Shown: positions 1 to 9,239, numbered from the stretch's first letter. The stretch is DNA of 64,000 nucleotides from Bacteroidota bacterium (GCA_023423405.1 JAFAFR010000043.1:1-64000); one strand, 5' to 3'. Program-made: numbers and translations. The notes: generated by a model from the sequence alone, not told the origin.

Positions 1-66
1 CCGGTAAAAAAACTACCTTTGGGCATCAGTAAATTTTTTGTGTCGTAACTTAAATCTACTGAAAAC

Positions 67-91
67 AGAGAGGCCCCGCCTCTCTATTTTT
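67..91 (+). terminator. Rho-independent terminator
   Basis: An 8-bp perfect stem, AGAGAGGC with GCCTCTCT, closes a three-base CCC loop. It is followed by ATTTTT on the plus strand. It would end a plus-strand transcript that begins near or before the left window edge. Confidence 0.75.
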
Positions 92-504
92 ATGCCGTAT
101 CGCCGGTTTTACCGGACAGCAATAACCTCAAACCACAAACCCCAAACTCCAAACCAAGTATCAGGGTTGTAAGAAATCCAGTAAAATCAGGGGTTCCAGC
201 GAATTTGATACAGGGTTAAAGCAAGGATGAAGCAACAAATGCAGTTTTCACTCCATAATTGGTAAGCAAACATCCCAGGGTTTAGGAACAAAGGTCCCAA
301 ATTGCAAAATGGAGAGTGCCTGATTTGCCATTCACTAGACAATTCCAGTTTGTTTTACTAGACAGCTTTAACCCATCTCCACATTGCGGTTGCAGATCCA
401 TGCCGGCATTTCTGGACCGAAAGGCATATTATAGCCCACTATTTATTAATTAATTACCACAAAAAACAAAATAAACACCATCATGTGAATTTGTTAACAA
501 AATG
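92..504. other. Non-coding upstream region of the SusC operon
   Basis: No convincing coding frame was found here. Positions 131-160 are an A/C-rich stretch with repeated CAAACC. The right half holds two of the three ACTAGACA repeats described separately. The length suggests a long regulatory region or remnants of older sequence; no RNA gene was recognised. Confidence 0.5.
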
Positions 505-529
505 TTTAGGAGTTAAAAACTAGACAATT
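334..529. repeat. Three ACTAGACA direct repeats upstream of susC
   Basis: ACTAGACAATT occurs at 334-344 and 519-529, and ACTAGACAGC occurs at 357-366. The last copy runs into the -7 box of the susC promoter. It also begins the perfect inverted repeat GACAA-N6-TTGTC at 523-538. The position suggests operator sites for a transcription factor, but this is inference from repetition and location only. Confidence 0.45.
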
Positions 530-536
530 ATATTTG
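505..536 (+). promoter_or_regulatory. Bacteroidota promoter of the SusC operon
   Basis: TATATTTG at 529-536 fits the Bacteroidota -7 consensus TAnnTTTG. TTTA at 505-508 is a weak -33 box (consensus TTTG) at a 20-bp spacing. The box lies about 20 bp upstream of the susC start codon, so the 5' leader would be short. Confidence 0.55.
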
Positions 537-557
537 TCAATAACAAAACACTGAAAC

Positions 558-3500
558 ATGAGGAAAAATTTATCGTTTCTGGCGATGCTGTTACTGTTTT
601 GTGTAACAACATTCGGCCAAACCCGCACCGTTGTCGGGAAAGTGGCAGATGCAGGCGATGGCAGTCCGCTGGCTGGCGTGACTGTTTCCGCCGGCGCTAT
701 TGCTGCGCAAACGGATGAAAAGGGAAACTTCAAGATTGTGATTCCCGAGTCGGTTAAGTCTCTGTCGTTCTCCTCCGTTGGCTATGTTGCCCGGCAGGTG
801 AACATTGGCGCTCAAAACACCCTTAACATCCAGCTCACCACTACCGCTGCGAGCCTGGGTGAAGTAGTTGTAACTACTGCGGGTGGTATCCTGAAAAAAA
901 AGTATGAGGTTGGTACCGCCCAAACTACGGTAAGGGGCGATGCCGTGACCAAGGCAAAGGCGGTGAACATCGCCGGCGGCCTGGTGGGTAAAGTGGCCGG
1001 CCTGCAGATCCAGGGAACCACCGGCGGCGTTAACCCGAACTATCGCATTGTGCTCAGGGGCAGCCGGTCGCTGACTGGTAACAACGAAGCCCTGATCATC
1101 CTGGACAACGTGATCGTTCCCAACTCCATCCTGAGCAATCTGAACCCGGAAGACGTTGAGTCCTATGATATCCTCCAGGGAGCCAGCGCCGCTGCGCTCT
1201 ATGGCTCTCAGGGCTCCAACGGCGCCATCATCATCAACACCAAAAAAGGCAAATCAGGTGTAACCAACGTACGTGTGGCTAATACCACCACCATTGAATC
1301 GGTTGCTTATTTCCCCAAGGGGCAAACGCAATACGGACAGGGCGGTACCGGTTATGGTTATGACGCGTTCGGTTTTCCGTCATTTTCCCAGATAGAAAAC
1401 CAGAGTTATGGTCCTCATTTCGACGGATCCACCCGTCCGCTGGGCGAACCCCTGGAAGACGGCACACAGTTGACCCAACTCTACCAGGGTAACGATACCC
1501 GCGAGAAATTCTGGGACAAAGGCCTCACCAACCAAACCGATTTTTCACTGAGCAGTGGTGATGCCATATCCACCCTCTACCTCTCGGGCCAATACGCTGC
1601 CATTAAAGGCACTACGCCCAAAGACAAATACAACAGGGCCAGTTTCCGCGTGAACGGTACGCGCAAGTTGTACGGCGACAAGCTGAACGCTTCTTACTCT
1701 GTAGGCTATACGCAAAACAACTACGACATCACTACGCGGACAGGCACTATTTACAACGACATGCTGAACATGCCGTCCAATATTGATATCACCCGGTATG
1801 CCAACTGGGAAACCGATCCGGCAGCCAACCCGAACGGTTACTACAATCCCTGGTACCTGAACCCTTACTGGGAAATCGACAACTACCGCCAGGACATCAA
1901 GAACGAGTACGTGGTGGGAAACATCGAATTGAATTTTACCCCCATCAAAGAACTGAACATTGTTGCCCGCCAGGGGATCACCAAAACCAACCAGTACACC
2001 AAAAGCTGGAACAACTCTTTCGACTACACGCCTTATGCTGAAGAGGTCAGCGGCCACTCGAAATCCGATATCATGGCCGGCGTTTCCGATGGCGAGAATT
2101 ACAGCCTTAACCTGCTGACGAATGTTTTTGCCCAGGCGAAGAAGAAGTTCAACCGCCTGAGCACCGAACTGATGGTAGGCGGTACGCTTAACCAGCTCTC
2201 CTACAAAAGCGTAGGTGTGTCTGCCTCACCCCTGATTGTACCTGAATTGTACAATGTTTCCAACCGCTCCAACGAACCGGGCGCCGACGAAGCCAGCTAC
2301 CTGGCCCGTATCCTGGGTGCTTATGGTTCCATACAACTGGGCTGGGACGACTACCTGTTCCTGCACGTGACCGGCCGGAACGACTGGAACTCTACGCTGC
2401 CTGAAGCCAGCAGGTCCTTCTTTTACCCCTCGGCCGACATCTCCTTCGTAGCCAGCCGTGCGTTGGATTTTCTTCGCGACAGCAGGGTGGTTAACAGCCT
2501 CAAACTGCGGGCCGGTATTTCAAAAGTGGGTAACGTAAACCTGGGTAACAGCACCAACTTCGGCGCTTACCAACTGGAGCGTACTTTCTCCCAGCAATAT
2601 GGTTTCCCGTACAGCCCGGGTGCCGGCGTTGGTCACGGACTGGACAATACCATTGTTTCCAGCAGCCTGAAGCCTGAGATCACCAAACAATATGAATTTG
2701 GTTTCGATCTTGATCTGTCGCCGTACGACATCACCACCTCCTTTACCTGGTACCATTCTGTGACCAACAACCAAACGGTAAGAACCGGTGTGTCTTCTAC
2801 AACAGGCGGCAGCGCATTCCTCACCAACGTGGGTGAAACCATGAGCCAGGGCCTGGAAGCAGCACTGCACCTTACCCCGGTTAAAACGAGGGACCTGCGG
2901 ATAACCGTTGGCGGTAACTTCACTTACCTGGATAACAAAGTGAACTCCATCAGCGACGATCTTCCCGAACTGGCTTTGCTTACCTACGGTGACGGATCCG
3001 GTATTTATGCCGTGAAAGGCGAAGCCTTCCCGGTTATCAAAGGACTCGACTATACAAGGGATCCCGAAGGCCATGTGATCGTTGATCGCGCTACGGGTAA
3101 ACCCACCATTGACCAGACGCTGAAAATCATGGGCAATTCCGTTGCCACCAAACGCCTGGGACTTGACCTGTCCGTTCGGTTCAGAGATTTTGAATTAACG
3201 GGTCTTGCCGAATACCGCGGCGGATACAACATGTATTTCGGCGCCGGCTCCAGTGTTGACTGGGCAGGTACCGGCGAAAGAACCGTAATGTTCAACCGCG
3301 GCCGCTTTGTGTTCCCCAACTCTGTGTACGAAGATCCCAACAAGCCCGGCACTTATATCAAGAACACCGATGTAACCCTTACAGATGGTAATGGTAACTC
3401 CGGATTCTGGACCGATGACATCAACCGCGACGTTTCTTCCAACTATGTGTCTTCCGGCGCATTCTGGAAATTAAGGGAACTGAGCCTGGCTTATCACCTG

Positions 3501-3713
3501 CCGAAGAACCTGTTGGAAAAGTCTAAATTCATCAAAACAGTTACCATCAGCGCCCAGGGCCGCAACCTGTTTATCTGGCTTCCGAAAACAAACTACTATA
3601 CCGATCCTGAGTACAACGAAGGCGCCAGCACCGGTAACGGTCAGGGTATTACCGGTATCAGTTCTGCACCTCCGTCCAGATACTATGGTGGCACCATCGC
3701 CCTCACTTTCTAA
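558..3713 (+). CDS. SusC/RagA-family TonB-dependent outer-membrane transporter
   Basis: This 1051-residue protein imports oligosaccharides or similar nutrients across the outer membrane, powered by TonB. A signal peptide covers about residues 1-20. It is followed by a carboxypeptidase-regulatory-like beta-sandwich (about 23-100), a plug domain (about 105-235, with the typical DILQGASAAALYGSQGSNGA segment) and a large barrel ending in the phenylalanine expected for barrel assembly. There is no STN domain, so signalling through an anti-sigma factor is not indicated. SusD follows after 42 bp and a DUF1735 lipoprotein follows that, so the three form one operon. The substrate cannot be read from the sequence. 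Confidence 0.95.
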   Translation: MRKNLSFLAMLLLFCVTTFGQTRTVVGKVADAGDGSPLAGVTVSAGAIAAQTDEKGNFKIVIPESVKSLSFSSVGYVARQVNIGAQNTLNIQLTTTAASLGEVVVTTAGGILKKKYEVGTAQTTVRGDAVTKAKAVNIAGGLVGKVAGLQIQGTTGGVNPNYRIVLRGSRSLTGNNEALIILDNVIVPNSILSNLNPEDVESYDILQGASAAALYGSQGSNGAIIINTKKGKSGVTNVRVANTTTIESVAYFPKGQTQYGQGGTGYGYDAFGFPSFSQIENQSYGPHFDGSTRPLGEPLEDGTQLTQLYQGNDTREKFWDKGLTNQTDFSLSSGDAISTLYLSGQYAAIKGTTPKDKYNRASFRVNGTRKLYGDKLNASYSVGYTQNNYDITTRTGTIYNDMLNMPSNIDITRYANWETDPAANPNGYYNPWYLNPYWEIDNYRQDIKNEYVVGNIELNFTPIKELNIVARQGITKTNQYTKSWNNSFDYTPYAEEVSGHSKSDIMAGVSDGENYSLNLLTNVFAQAKKKFNRLSTELMVGGTLNQLSYKSVGVSASPLIVPELYNVSNRSNEPGADEASYLARILGAYGSIQLGWDDYLFLHVTGRNDWNSTLPEASRSFFYPSADISFVASRALDFLRDSRVVNSLKLRAGISKVGNVNLGNSTNFGAYQLERTFSQQYGFPYSPGAGVGHGLDNTIVSSSLKPEITKQYEFGFDLDLSPYDITTSFTWYHSVTNNQTVRTGVSSTTGGSAFLTNVGETMSQGLEAALHLTPVKTRDLRITVGGNFTYLDNKVNSISDDLPELALLTYGDGSGIYAVKGEAFPVIKGLDYTRDPEGHVIVDRATGKPTIDQTLKIMGNSVATKRLGLDLSVRFRDFELTGLAEYRGGYNMYFGAGSSVDWAGTGERTVMFNRGRFVFPNSVYEDPNKPGTYIKNTDVTLTDGNGNSGFWTDDINRDVSSNYVSSGAFWKLRELSLAYHLPKNLLEKSKFIKTVTISAQGRNLFIWLPKTNYYTDPEYNEGASTGNGQGITGISSAPPSRYYGGTIALTF

Positions 3714-3755
3714 GCGCGCTATCAAAGGACATATTTAAGAATAAAACACTTTGAC

Positions 3756-5318
3756 ATGAAGAAAATATTGAATGCCGGAATAGTAGGGTTGATGCTGATG
3801 ATCGGCTTTTCATCCTGTACGAAATTCCTGGATATAAATAAAAATCCGAACCAGCCGACCTCTTCCACGCCGGAGTTGGTGTTGCCCCAGGCATTGACGG
3901 GGGCAGCGACCGTTATGAACAACTATAATACCATGGGCGCCCAATTGGGTGGCTATATGGCCAACGCCGGCGGGTATGGCGGTTTCGGCGCCAACGTCAC
4001 CTACGATTTCTCTGCCGGTGACTATGCCAACTGCTGGAACACCACTTACGATAACCTTACTGATTTTCAGTGGATCATTACCAATACGACAGAGGATCCC
4101 ACATACGCGTATTTCAGCGCTGTATCGAAGATCATGAAGGCTTTTGAATTCCAATTGCTGGTAGATACCTATAACGACCTTCCTTATGCGGAGGCCTTTC
4201 AGGAAAACCAAAAGCTGACCCCGGTATACGACGATGCAAAATCGGTGTACACGGCTATTTACGCCCTGCTGGATGAGGCGATCGGAGAGATCAAATCAGC
4301 TTCCGGTTCTGAGAAGGAGCTGGGAACGGCCGATGTGGTTTTTGGCGGCGATACAGATGCCTGGATCAGGTTTGCCAATACCATTAAGCTCCGGATTGCC
4401 ATCAGGGGCAAAGCAGGTGGTTTGTCACTCACCGGCGATTACTCAGACGGTTTCATTACAAAAGATGTATTGGTGAACCCGGGCTTCCGCAAGGAGAACG
4501 GCAAACAAAACCCCACGTACAACAACTGGGCGTACACTTACTCAGGCACTCCCGGCAACCGGGCATGGATGCCTACACAGTTTGTTTACAACTTCTATTT
4601 TGGCAAGCTGACCGACTATCGCGGATACGCCATCTTCAATCCCTACGATAATTTCGATAGGGGCACCAACCAGTTGGGTTACGAAGGAAACGATGTTGAA
4701 AAAGCAGCCGCAGCCGGCAACTGGACCTACACAGGATCTGACCAGAAATCAGACAATAACATTGGCCTGATGAAAGGTCCTGGTGCAGGCCGTCCGCTGA
4801 TCACCCTGGCCGAGGCCGATTTTCTCCAGGCTGAAGCAGCGCTCGACGGTGGCCTGGGTGTTACCGGCGATGCAGAAGAGTTGTTCAACAAAGGCGTAAA
4901 GGATTCCTATAGGTATGTTTATTCGCGCCTGGACGGCACCTTTGACCTCGGCGGATGGGATCCCCAGGCCGACTACGAAGCCTATCTTGACCTCAACGAC
5001 AGCTACCTGGTGCATTTTGAAAACACAAGCTCCAACGCCGAAAAACTGGAAGCGATCATTACACAGAAATACATCGCTGTGAACATGATCAACAGCGACC
5101 AGGGCTGGAACGATTTCCGTCGCACCGGGTTTCCTAAAATCGTGAATGGTTCATCAGACGGGTTGCTGACTTTTGCTTCCACCCAGTCTAAAAGCACCCG
5201 TCCCGATAAACTCATTTCAAGAGTGCTTTATCCCACGAGCGAAAGGTCCTACAACAACGCCAATATGCCGAAAGACATTACCGTGTTCACTTCCAGGATA
5301 TTCTGGGATGCTGACTAA
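3756..5318 (+). CDS. SusD/RagB-family nutrient-binding outer-membrane lipoprotein
   Basis: This 520-residue surface lipoprotein acts as the lid and glycan-capture partner of the SusC transporter encoded just upstream. A lipoprotein signal ends at Cys21 (GFSSC), followed by the typical TKFLDINKNPN start of SusD-like proteins. The body has the helical repeat regions of the SusD-like_2 group and the usual length for that group. No regulator or glycosidase is attached to the operon inside the window, so the ligand remains unknown. Confidence 0.93.
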   Translation: MKKILNAGIVGLMLMIGFSSCTKFLDINKNPNQPTSSTPELVLPQALTGAATVMNNYNTMGAQLGGYMANAGGYGGFGANVTYDFSAGDYANCWNTTYDNLTDFQWIITNTTEDPTYAYFSAVSKIMKAFEFQLLVDTYNDLPYAEAFQENQKLTPVYDDAKSVYTAIYALLDEAIGEIKSASGSEKELGTADVVFGGDTDAWIRFANTIKLRIAIRGKAGGLSLTGDYSDGFITKDVLVNPGFRKENGKQNPTYNNWAYTYSGTPGNRAWMPTQFVYNFYFGKLTDYRGYAIFNPYDNFDRGTNQLGYEGNDVEKAAAAGNWTYTGSDQKSDNNIGLMKGPGAGRPLITLAEADFLQAEAALDGGLGVTGDAEELFNKGVKDSYRYVYSRLDGTFDLGGWDPQADYEAYLDLNDSYLVHFENTSSNAEKLEAIITQKYIAVNMINSDQGWNDFRRTGFPKIVNGSSDGLLTFASTQSKSTRPDKLISRVLYPTSERSYNNANMPKDITVFTSRIFWDAD

Positions 5319-5366
5319 TAGCATTGGACCCGTGAATTGTATTGAAAACAAAATATTAGTTAAGAC

Positions 5367-6347
5367 ATGAAAAAAATGAATATAAGAGTTGCTTCGCTGC
5401 TGTTGTTCCTAAGCGCAGCGACGACGTCGTGCCTGAAGGATGACTCCCTGACGCTTGACCTGGACAAGACCAACAGCGTTACCGAATTCGCCAACAGCGG
5501 CGATATCGCAACCATGCCCAGCGGCGATGCGGGGCCCCGGTACAATATTGACCTCGGCACCCTCTCCCCGGGCGATACCACTTCGTTCTGGCTCAACGTG
5601 GACTATGCCGGGCACGACAAAGCACCACAGGACATACAGGTAACCATCGACGTGGATCCTTCTGCGTTGACCACTTATAACACGGAGCACGCGGTAGATA
5701 ACGCCAACTATGTGGCGCCCCCTGCCGGATTGGTAGGCGCTAGTTTCCCGCTTACGGTCACTATTCCCAGAGGGGAGTTGTTTGGGCACCTGAACATTCC
5801 CATTAAAATGCCGGCATCCGGTTTTGATTTTGGCGCCAACTATGCACTGCCGCTTAAGATCACTGCCACTTCCGTTGGCACCGTTAGCAAAAACTTCGGA
5901 ACAGTGCTGTACAGCCTGGTTGCGCGGAATGCCTACGATGGCGTCTATAGCGTTGTATCCGGTGAAGTGATCCGTTATGCAGCCCCCGGCGTGCCGTTGA
6001 ACGATGCGTTGAGCGGCAGCCTGGCAGGCAACCCCGACGTGTACCTGGTTTCGGCCGGATCAACTTCTATGCAGATTCCTATCTCAGGAGCGTCCAATGG
6101 CGCGCTGTTCTGGGCCTTCGGCAATAATTCAAAAGTTGCGGGTATCGATGGCACTATTGTTACCGTTGACCCCGCCACCAACCAGGTGACCATGAGTTGT
6201 ACTGGTAACGCCACCCTTTCCAACTGGGACGGACACGACAACTACTATGATCCCGAAACTCAAACCTTCCACCTGGCATTTATCTGGAACCCTACCAGTT
6301 CAACCAGGACCTACGAAGTGGTGCTGAAATACAAGAAAGCCCGCTAA
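5367..6347 (+). CDS. DUF1735-domain surface lipoprotein, third gene of the SusCD operon
   Basis: The 326-residue product has a lipoprotein signal with Cys22 (ATTSC). The N-terminal half resembles the DUF1735 (BT_3987-like) beta-sandwich seen in glycan-binding lipoproteins and beside some GH18 enzymes. The C-terminal half (from about residue 190, beginning NAYDGVYSV) resembles DUF4361-type domains. It lies 48 bp after susD on the same strand and probably adds to glycan binding at the cell surface. No catalytic motif is visible. The family assignment is by recognition of sequence style rather than by a search. Confidence 0.75.
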   Translation: MKKMNIRVASLLLFLSAATTSCLKDDSLTLDLDKTNSVTEFANSGDIATMPSGDAGPRYNIDLGTLSPGDTTSFWLNVDYAGHDKAPQDIQVTIDVDPSALTTYNTEHAVDNANYVAPPAGLVGASFPLTVTIPRGELFGHLNIPIKMPASGFDFGANYALPLKITATSVGTVSKNFGTVLYSLVARNAYDGVYSVVSGEVIRYAAPGVPLNDALSGSLAGNPDVYLVSAGSTSMQIPISGASNGALFWAFGNNSKVAGIDGTIVTVDPATNQVTMSCTGNATLSNWDGHDNYYDPETQTFHLAFIWNPTSSTRTYEVVLKYKKAR

Positions 6348-6375
6348 GCAGGATAGCTGAAATAGTTTTATTGTA

Positions 6376-6406
6376 CAAGAGAGCTGACCCTGGGTCGGCT
6401 CTCTTG
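6376..6406. terminator. Hairpin between convergent genes
   Basis: CAAGAGAGC pairs perfectly with GCTCTCTTG. The stem continues inward through one T-G wobble to about 13 bp. It sits between the end of the plus-strand SusCD operon and the end of the minus-strand operon, whose last stop codon is only 4 bp away. The T tracts are weak on both sides, so it may act as a bidirectional terminator or as a 3'-end stabiliser. Confidence 0.6.
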
Positions 6407-6409
6407 CTG

Positions 6410-6919
6410 TTAAGACGGGTCACGTTTCTGCGCCCGCAACCGTTGCACAATCGCTGTAGTGGAGAAACCTTCCACGATGGGGTTGATCACAACCGTTCCG
6501 CCATTGTCCATCACCTCGCGGTGGCCCACCACCCGCTCAACGGTGTAGTCGCCCCCCTTCACCAGCACATCGGGCAGAATGGCTGTAATGAGATCATAAG
6601 GCGTATCTTCTTCAAAAATGACAACGGCATCTACCATCAGCAGGGAAGCCAGCACCAGGGCACGGCTGTTCTGGTCATTGATGGGGCGTTCGGGACCCTT
6701 GTTCAGCCGCTTCACCGAAGCGTCCGAATTGAGGCCTACGATGAGTATGTCCGCCTCCTGCGCCGCCTGCGACAAACTGTAAATATGCCCCTGGTGCAGG
6801 ATGTCGAAAACCCCGTTGGTGAAACTGATCTTTTTACCCAGGAACCGCCACACAGCAACGGCATGCTTCAATCCGTCGAGGGTGTAAATCTTTTTGGGAA
6901 TGATGGCAGCATTTCTCAT
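6410..6919 (-). CDS. rfaE2: D-glycero-beta-D-manno-heptose 1-phosphate adenylyltransferase
   Basis: This 169-residue cytidylyltransferase-fold enzyme transfers AMP to heptose 1-phosphate in ADP-heptose synthesis for lipopolysaccharide. The nucleotidyltransferase signature FTNGVFDILHQGH is at about residues 34-46, and GLNSDASVKRLNKGPERP and the downstream VKGGDY motif are present. The length fits the stand-alone adenylyltransferase domain (RfaE domain II), so the kinase domain must be encoded elsewhere. It is the last gene of the operon starting at panC, 9 bp after the flippase-like gene. Confidence 0.93.
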   Translation of the reverse strand: MRNAAIIPKKIYTLDGLKHAVAVWRFLGKKISFTNGVFDILHQGHIYSLSQAAQEADILIVGLNSDASVKRLNKGPERPINDQNSRALVLASLLMVDAVVIFEEDTPYDLITAILPDVLVKGGDYTVERVVGHREVMDNGGTVVINPIVEGFSTTAIVQRLRAQKRDPS

Positions 6920-6928
6920 ACCGGAAAG

Positions 6929-7939
6929 TTAAGCCGTTTTCGCGGTTTGCCGGTTCAGTGCCGGCAGGAGCAACAGGGCGAGGAATCCCACTGCCAGCAC
7001 CAGGAAAAACTGCGCCAGCCAGAGCAGCCAGCCAAAGGCGATGCCAATGGCCTCGCCGGTTCCGTACAGCACCATCGTTTCCTGCACCAGCGCGGGATAG
7101 GCGCCAATACCGCCGGGCGTTACGATCATGCCCAGGCTACCCATGGTAAGGATGGAAAAGGAGGGCAGCCAGCCCAGGTGACTGGTTTCCTGCAGGGCCA
7201 GGAGGCCCAGCCGGATACTGGCCAGGTAGAGGAACCAGATCAGAATGGTATGAAAAAAGAACCAGCCTTTTTGTTGCACCAGCCGTATGCTGGTGAGTCC
7301 CTCCCAGATGCCGAAAAGGACCTTACGCAGCTTCTGCATAAAAACCGTATGCGAAAAGCGACGGAAAAAATAATAGGCCAGCGCCAGCAGTACAACCACC
7401 AGCAGCAATAAGAAAAGCAAACGCAGGGGATCTGCTTCGTGGCTGCCACCGGTGACCAGCGGCCGGAATTTTTCCATCACGAACTGGCCGATCACATCGA
7501 TCTGTGAAAAGACCGTAATGAAACTCACCAGCACCAGGCAGATCAGGTCAAAAGCCCGCTCAGCCACAATGGTGCCGATGAGCTTGTCGGCAGGTATCTT
7601 TTCGTAACGCGCCAGCAGCGTACATTTCAGCACTTCACCCAGTCGCGGCACGGCCAGGTTGGCGAGGTAACCCACCAGCACGGCGCAATAGGTATTCATG
7701 TTACCGGGCCGGTAACCCATGGGCTCCATCAGTATTTTCCAGCGAATGGCGCGGCTCCAGTGGGCGATCAGCAAGGCAATGACCACCGGCACCAGCAATA
7801 CAAAACGCGCGCCTTTTATCGACAACCGGATCTCGGCCCACTGTTCGGCGCTAACCTGTCCCACGCTCCACCAGACAAGGAAAATTCCCAGTCCCAGGAA
7901 AAATACATACTGCAGTATGCTGGCCAGTTTCCGGTTCAT
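6929..7939 (-). CDS. Flippase-like / lysylphosphatidylglycerol-synthase-TM-family membrane protein
   Basis: The 336-residue integral membrane protein has about eight hydrophobic segments and the family pattern of the UPF0104/LPG-synthase transmembrane domain. Recognisable pieces are YLANLAVPRLGEVLKC at about residues 104-119 and the MIVTPGGIGAYPALVQE segment near residue 275. The soluble C-terminal acyltransferase half of MprF is absent. It lies 6 bp after panD and 9 bp before rfaE2, so it may act in envelope lipid or polysaccharide export, but its substrate is unknown. Confidence 0.82.
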   Translation of the reverse strand: MNRKLASILQYVFFLGLGIFLVWWSVGQVSAEQWAEIRLSIKGARFVLLVPVVIALLIAHWSRAIRWKILMEPMGYRPGNMNTYCAVLVGYLANLAVPRLGEVLKCTLLARYEKIPADKLIGTIVAERAFDLICLVLVSFITVFSQIDVIGQFVMEKFRPLVTGGSHEADPLRLLFLLLLVVVLLALAYYFFRRFSHTVFMQKLRKVLFGIWEGLTSIRLVQQKGWFFFHTILIWFLYLASIRLGLLALQETSHLGWLPSFSILTMGSLGMIVTPGGIGAYPALVQETMVLYGTGEAIGIAFGWLLWLAQFFLVLAVGFLALLLLPALNRQTAKTA

Positions 7940-7945
7940 CGGATA

Positions 7946-8290
7946 CTATAAAAGGTTGCCTTCCTTCGGGAATACCAGCCAGGGCTTGAAGTTTTTGGCG
8001 GCTTCAAAATCCATGCGGGCATAGGAGATGATGATGATGGTATCGCCCACGGCGCCCTGGCGGGCAGCGGGGCCATTCAGGCAGCATACGCCCGAACCGC
8101 GTTTGCCCTTGATGAGGTAGGTCTCAATACGGGTACCGTTGTTCACGTTCACGCACTGGATCTTTTCGTGCTCAATCATGTTGGCGGCGTCCATGATGTC
8201 TTCATCCAGTGTGAGACTGCCCACATAGTGAAGATTGGCTTCGGTGATCACGGCCCGGTGTACTTTGGATTTCAGGATCTCGATATCCAT
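7946..8290 (-). CDS. panD: Aspartate 1-decarboxylase (pyruvoyl proenzyme)
   Basis: This 114-residue proenzyme decarboxylates aspartate to beta-alanine for pantothenate and CoA synthesis. The self-cleavage site Gly24-Ser25 lies in the LHYVGSLTLDEDIM segment, and Ser25 becomes the pyruvoyl group. The conserved NGARIETYLI-type segment appears as NGTRIETYLI, and the GDTIIIISYA strand is also present. Length is slightly short for the family (about 115-126). It lies 57 bp downstream of panC, which supplies the next step. Confidence 0.95.
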   Translation of the reverse strand: MDIEILKSKVHRAVITEANLHYVGSLTLDEDIMDAANMIEHEKIQCVNVNNGTRIETYLIKGKRGSGVCCLNGPAARQGAVGDTIIIISYARMDFEAAKNFKPWLVFPKEGNLL

Positions 8291-8347
8291 GGAGGAATTG
8301 TATTAGGATGTTAACGGCGCGCAAGGTACAATTTTCAGTTCATCTGC

Positions 8348-9193
8348 CTATGGCACCAGTATATTGTCGATCAGCCGCACTTCTCCCAGAAAGGCAGCCG
8401 CCAGCAGAACCAGTTGCTCTTTCCCGTCCCATTCCGTAACAGGCTGCAGCGTGCCAGCCGCAGCAACGGCAATATAGTCCACTTTAAAACCCCTGGACAC
8501 CAGCAATTGTTCGGCGGCGGCGCGGGCAGGCTCAACGGGTCCGACCTGCAGGGCGCCGGCCAGTTGCCGGAGGGCTTCGGAAATGGAAACCGCTTTGCGG
8601 CGTGCCTCCGCGTCCAGGCGCATGTTGCGGCTGCTCATGGCCAGGCCATCGGGTTCGCGCAGGGTGGGACAGGTGTGCAGGGTTGTTTTGAAAGAGCGCA
8701 GGGCGATCAGTTTTGAAACCACCATACATTGCTGGTAATCTTTCTGACCCATGAAAAGATCGTCGGGTTCTACGATGGACAGCAGGCGGTCCATCACCTG
8801 GCAAACACCCTGGAAATGTCCCGGCCGGAAAGCTCCTTCAAAAACAGTTTCCAGGAAGCCCAGGTTGTACAGCGGCAACTGCGCGGTACCGTGAGGATAG
8901 ACCTCTTCTACATATGGTAAAAAAAGAACATCTGCCTGCGCTTTCTCCAGTTGTTCGATATCGGCTTCGAGGGTGATAGGGTATTTCTGAAAATCTTTGG
9001 GATCGTTGAACTGGGTGGGGTTTACAAAAATGCTGCAAACCACCAGCCCGTTTTGGGCGCGGGCCGCTTCCAGCAGGGAAAGATGGCCTGCATGCAGGGC
9101 GCCCATCGTGGGCACAAAGCCGATGGTAATGCCCTTATTGCGCTGGGCGGCCAGGTGGTCGCGGAGGGCCTTTTCTCTTTTGACGAGGATCAT
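8348..9193 (-). CDS. panC: Pantothenate synthetase (pantoate-beta-alanine ligase)
   Basis: This 281-residue cytosolic enzyme joins pantoate and beta-alanine with ATP. The N-terminal FVPTMGALHAGHLSLLEAA segment holds the HIGH-type nucleotide-binding motif. GQKDYQQ and the MSSRN motif (KMSKS-like) follow in the expected order. It heads the minus-strand operon with panD. The 99-bp divergent gap to the glycogen-synthase-like gene contains the promoters for both directions. Confidence 0.95.
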   Translation of the reverse strand: MILVKREKALRDHLAAQRNKGITIGFVPTMGALHAGHLSLLEAARAQNGLVVCSIFVNPTQFNDPKDFQKYPITLEADIEQLEKAQADVLFLPYVEEVYPHGTAQLPLYNLGFLETVFEGAFRPGHFQGVCQVMDRLLSIVEPDDLFMGQKDYQQCMVVSKLIALRSFKTTLHTCPTLREPDGLAMSSRNMRLDAEARRKAVSISEALRQLAGALQVGPVEPARAAAEQLLVSRGFKVDYIAVAAAGTLQPVTEWDGKEQLVLLAAAFLGEVRLIDNILVP

Positions 9194-9231
9194 GAAATGG
9201 CGTGTTTTAGCGCTTTTCGGCGAAAATATAC

Positions 9232-9239
9232 TACCTTTG
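9232..9239 (+). promoter_or_regulatory. -7 promoter box for the half glycogen synthase gene
   Basis: TACCTTTG matches the Bacteroidota -7 consensus TAnnTTTG and lies 53 bp before the chosen ATG at 9293. No clear -33 TTTG box is visible; T-rich sequence at 9205-9216 is the best candidate. Confidence 0.5.
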
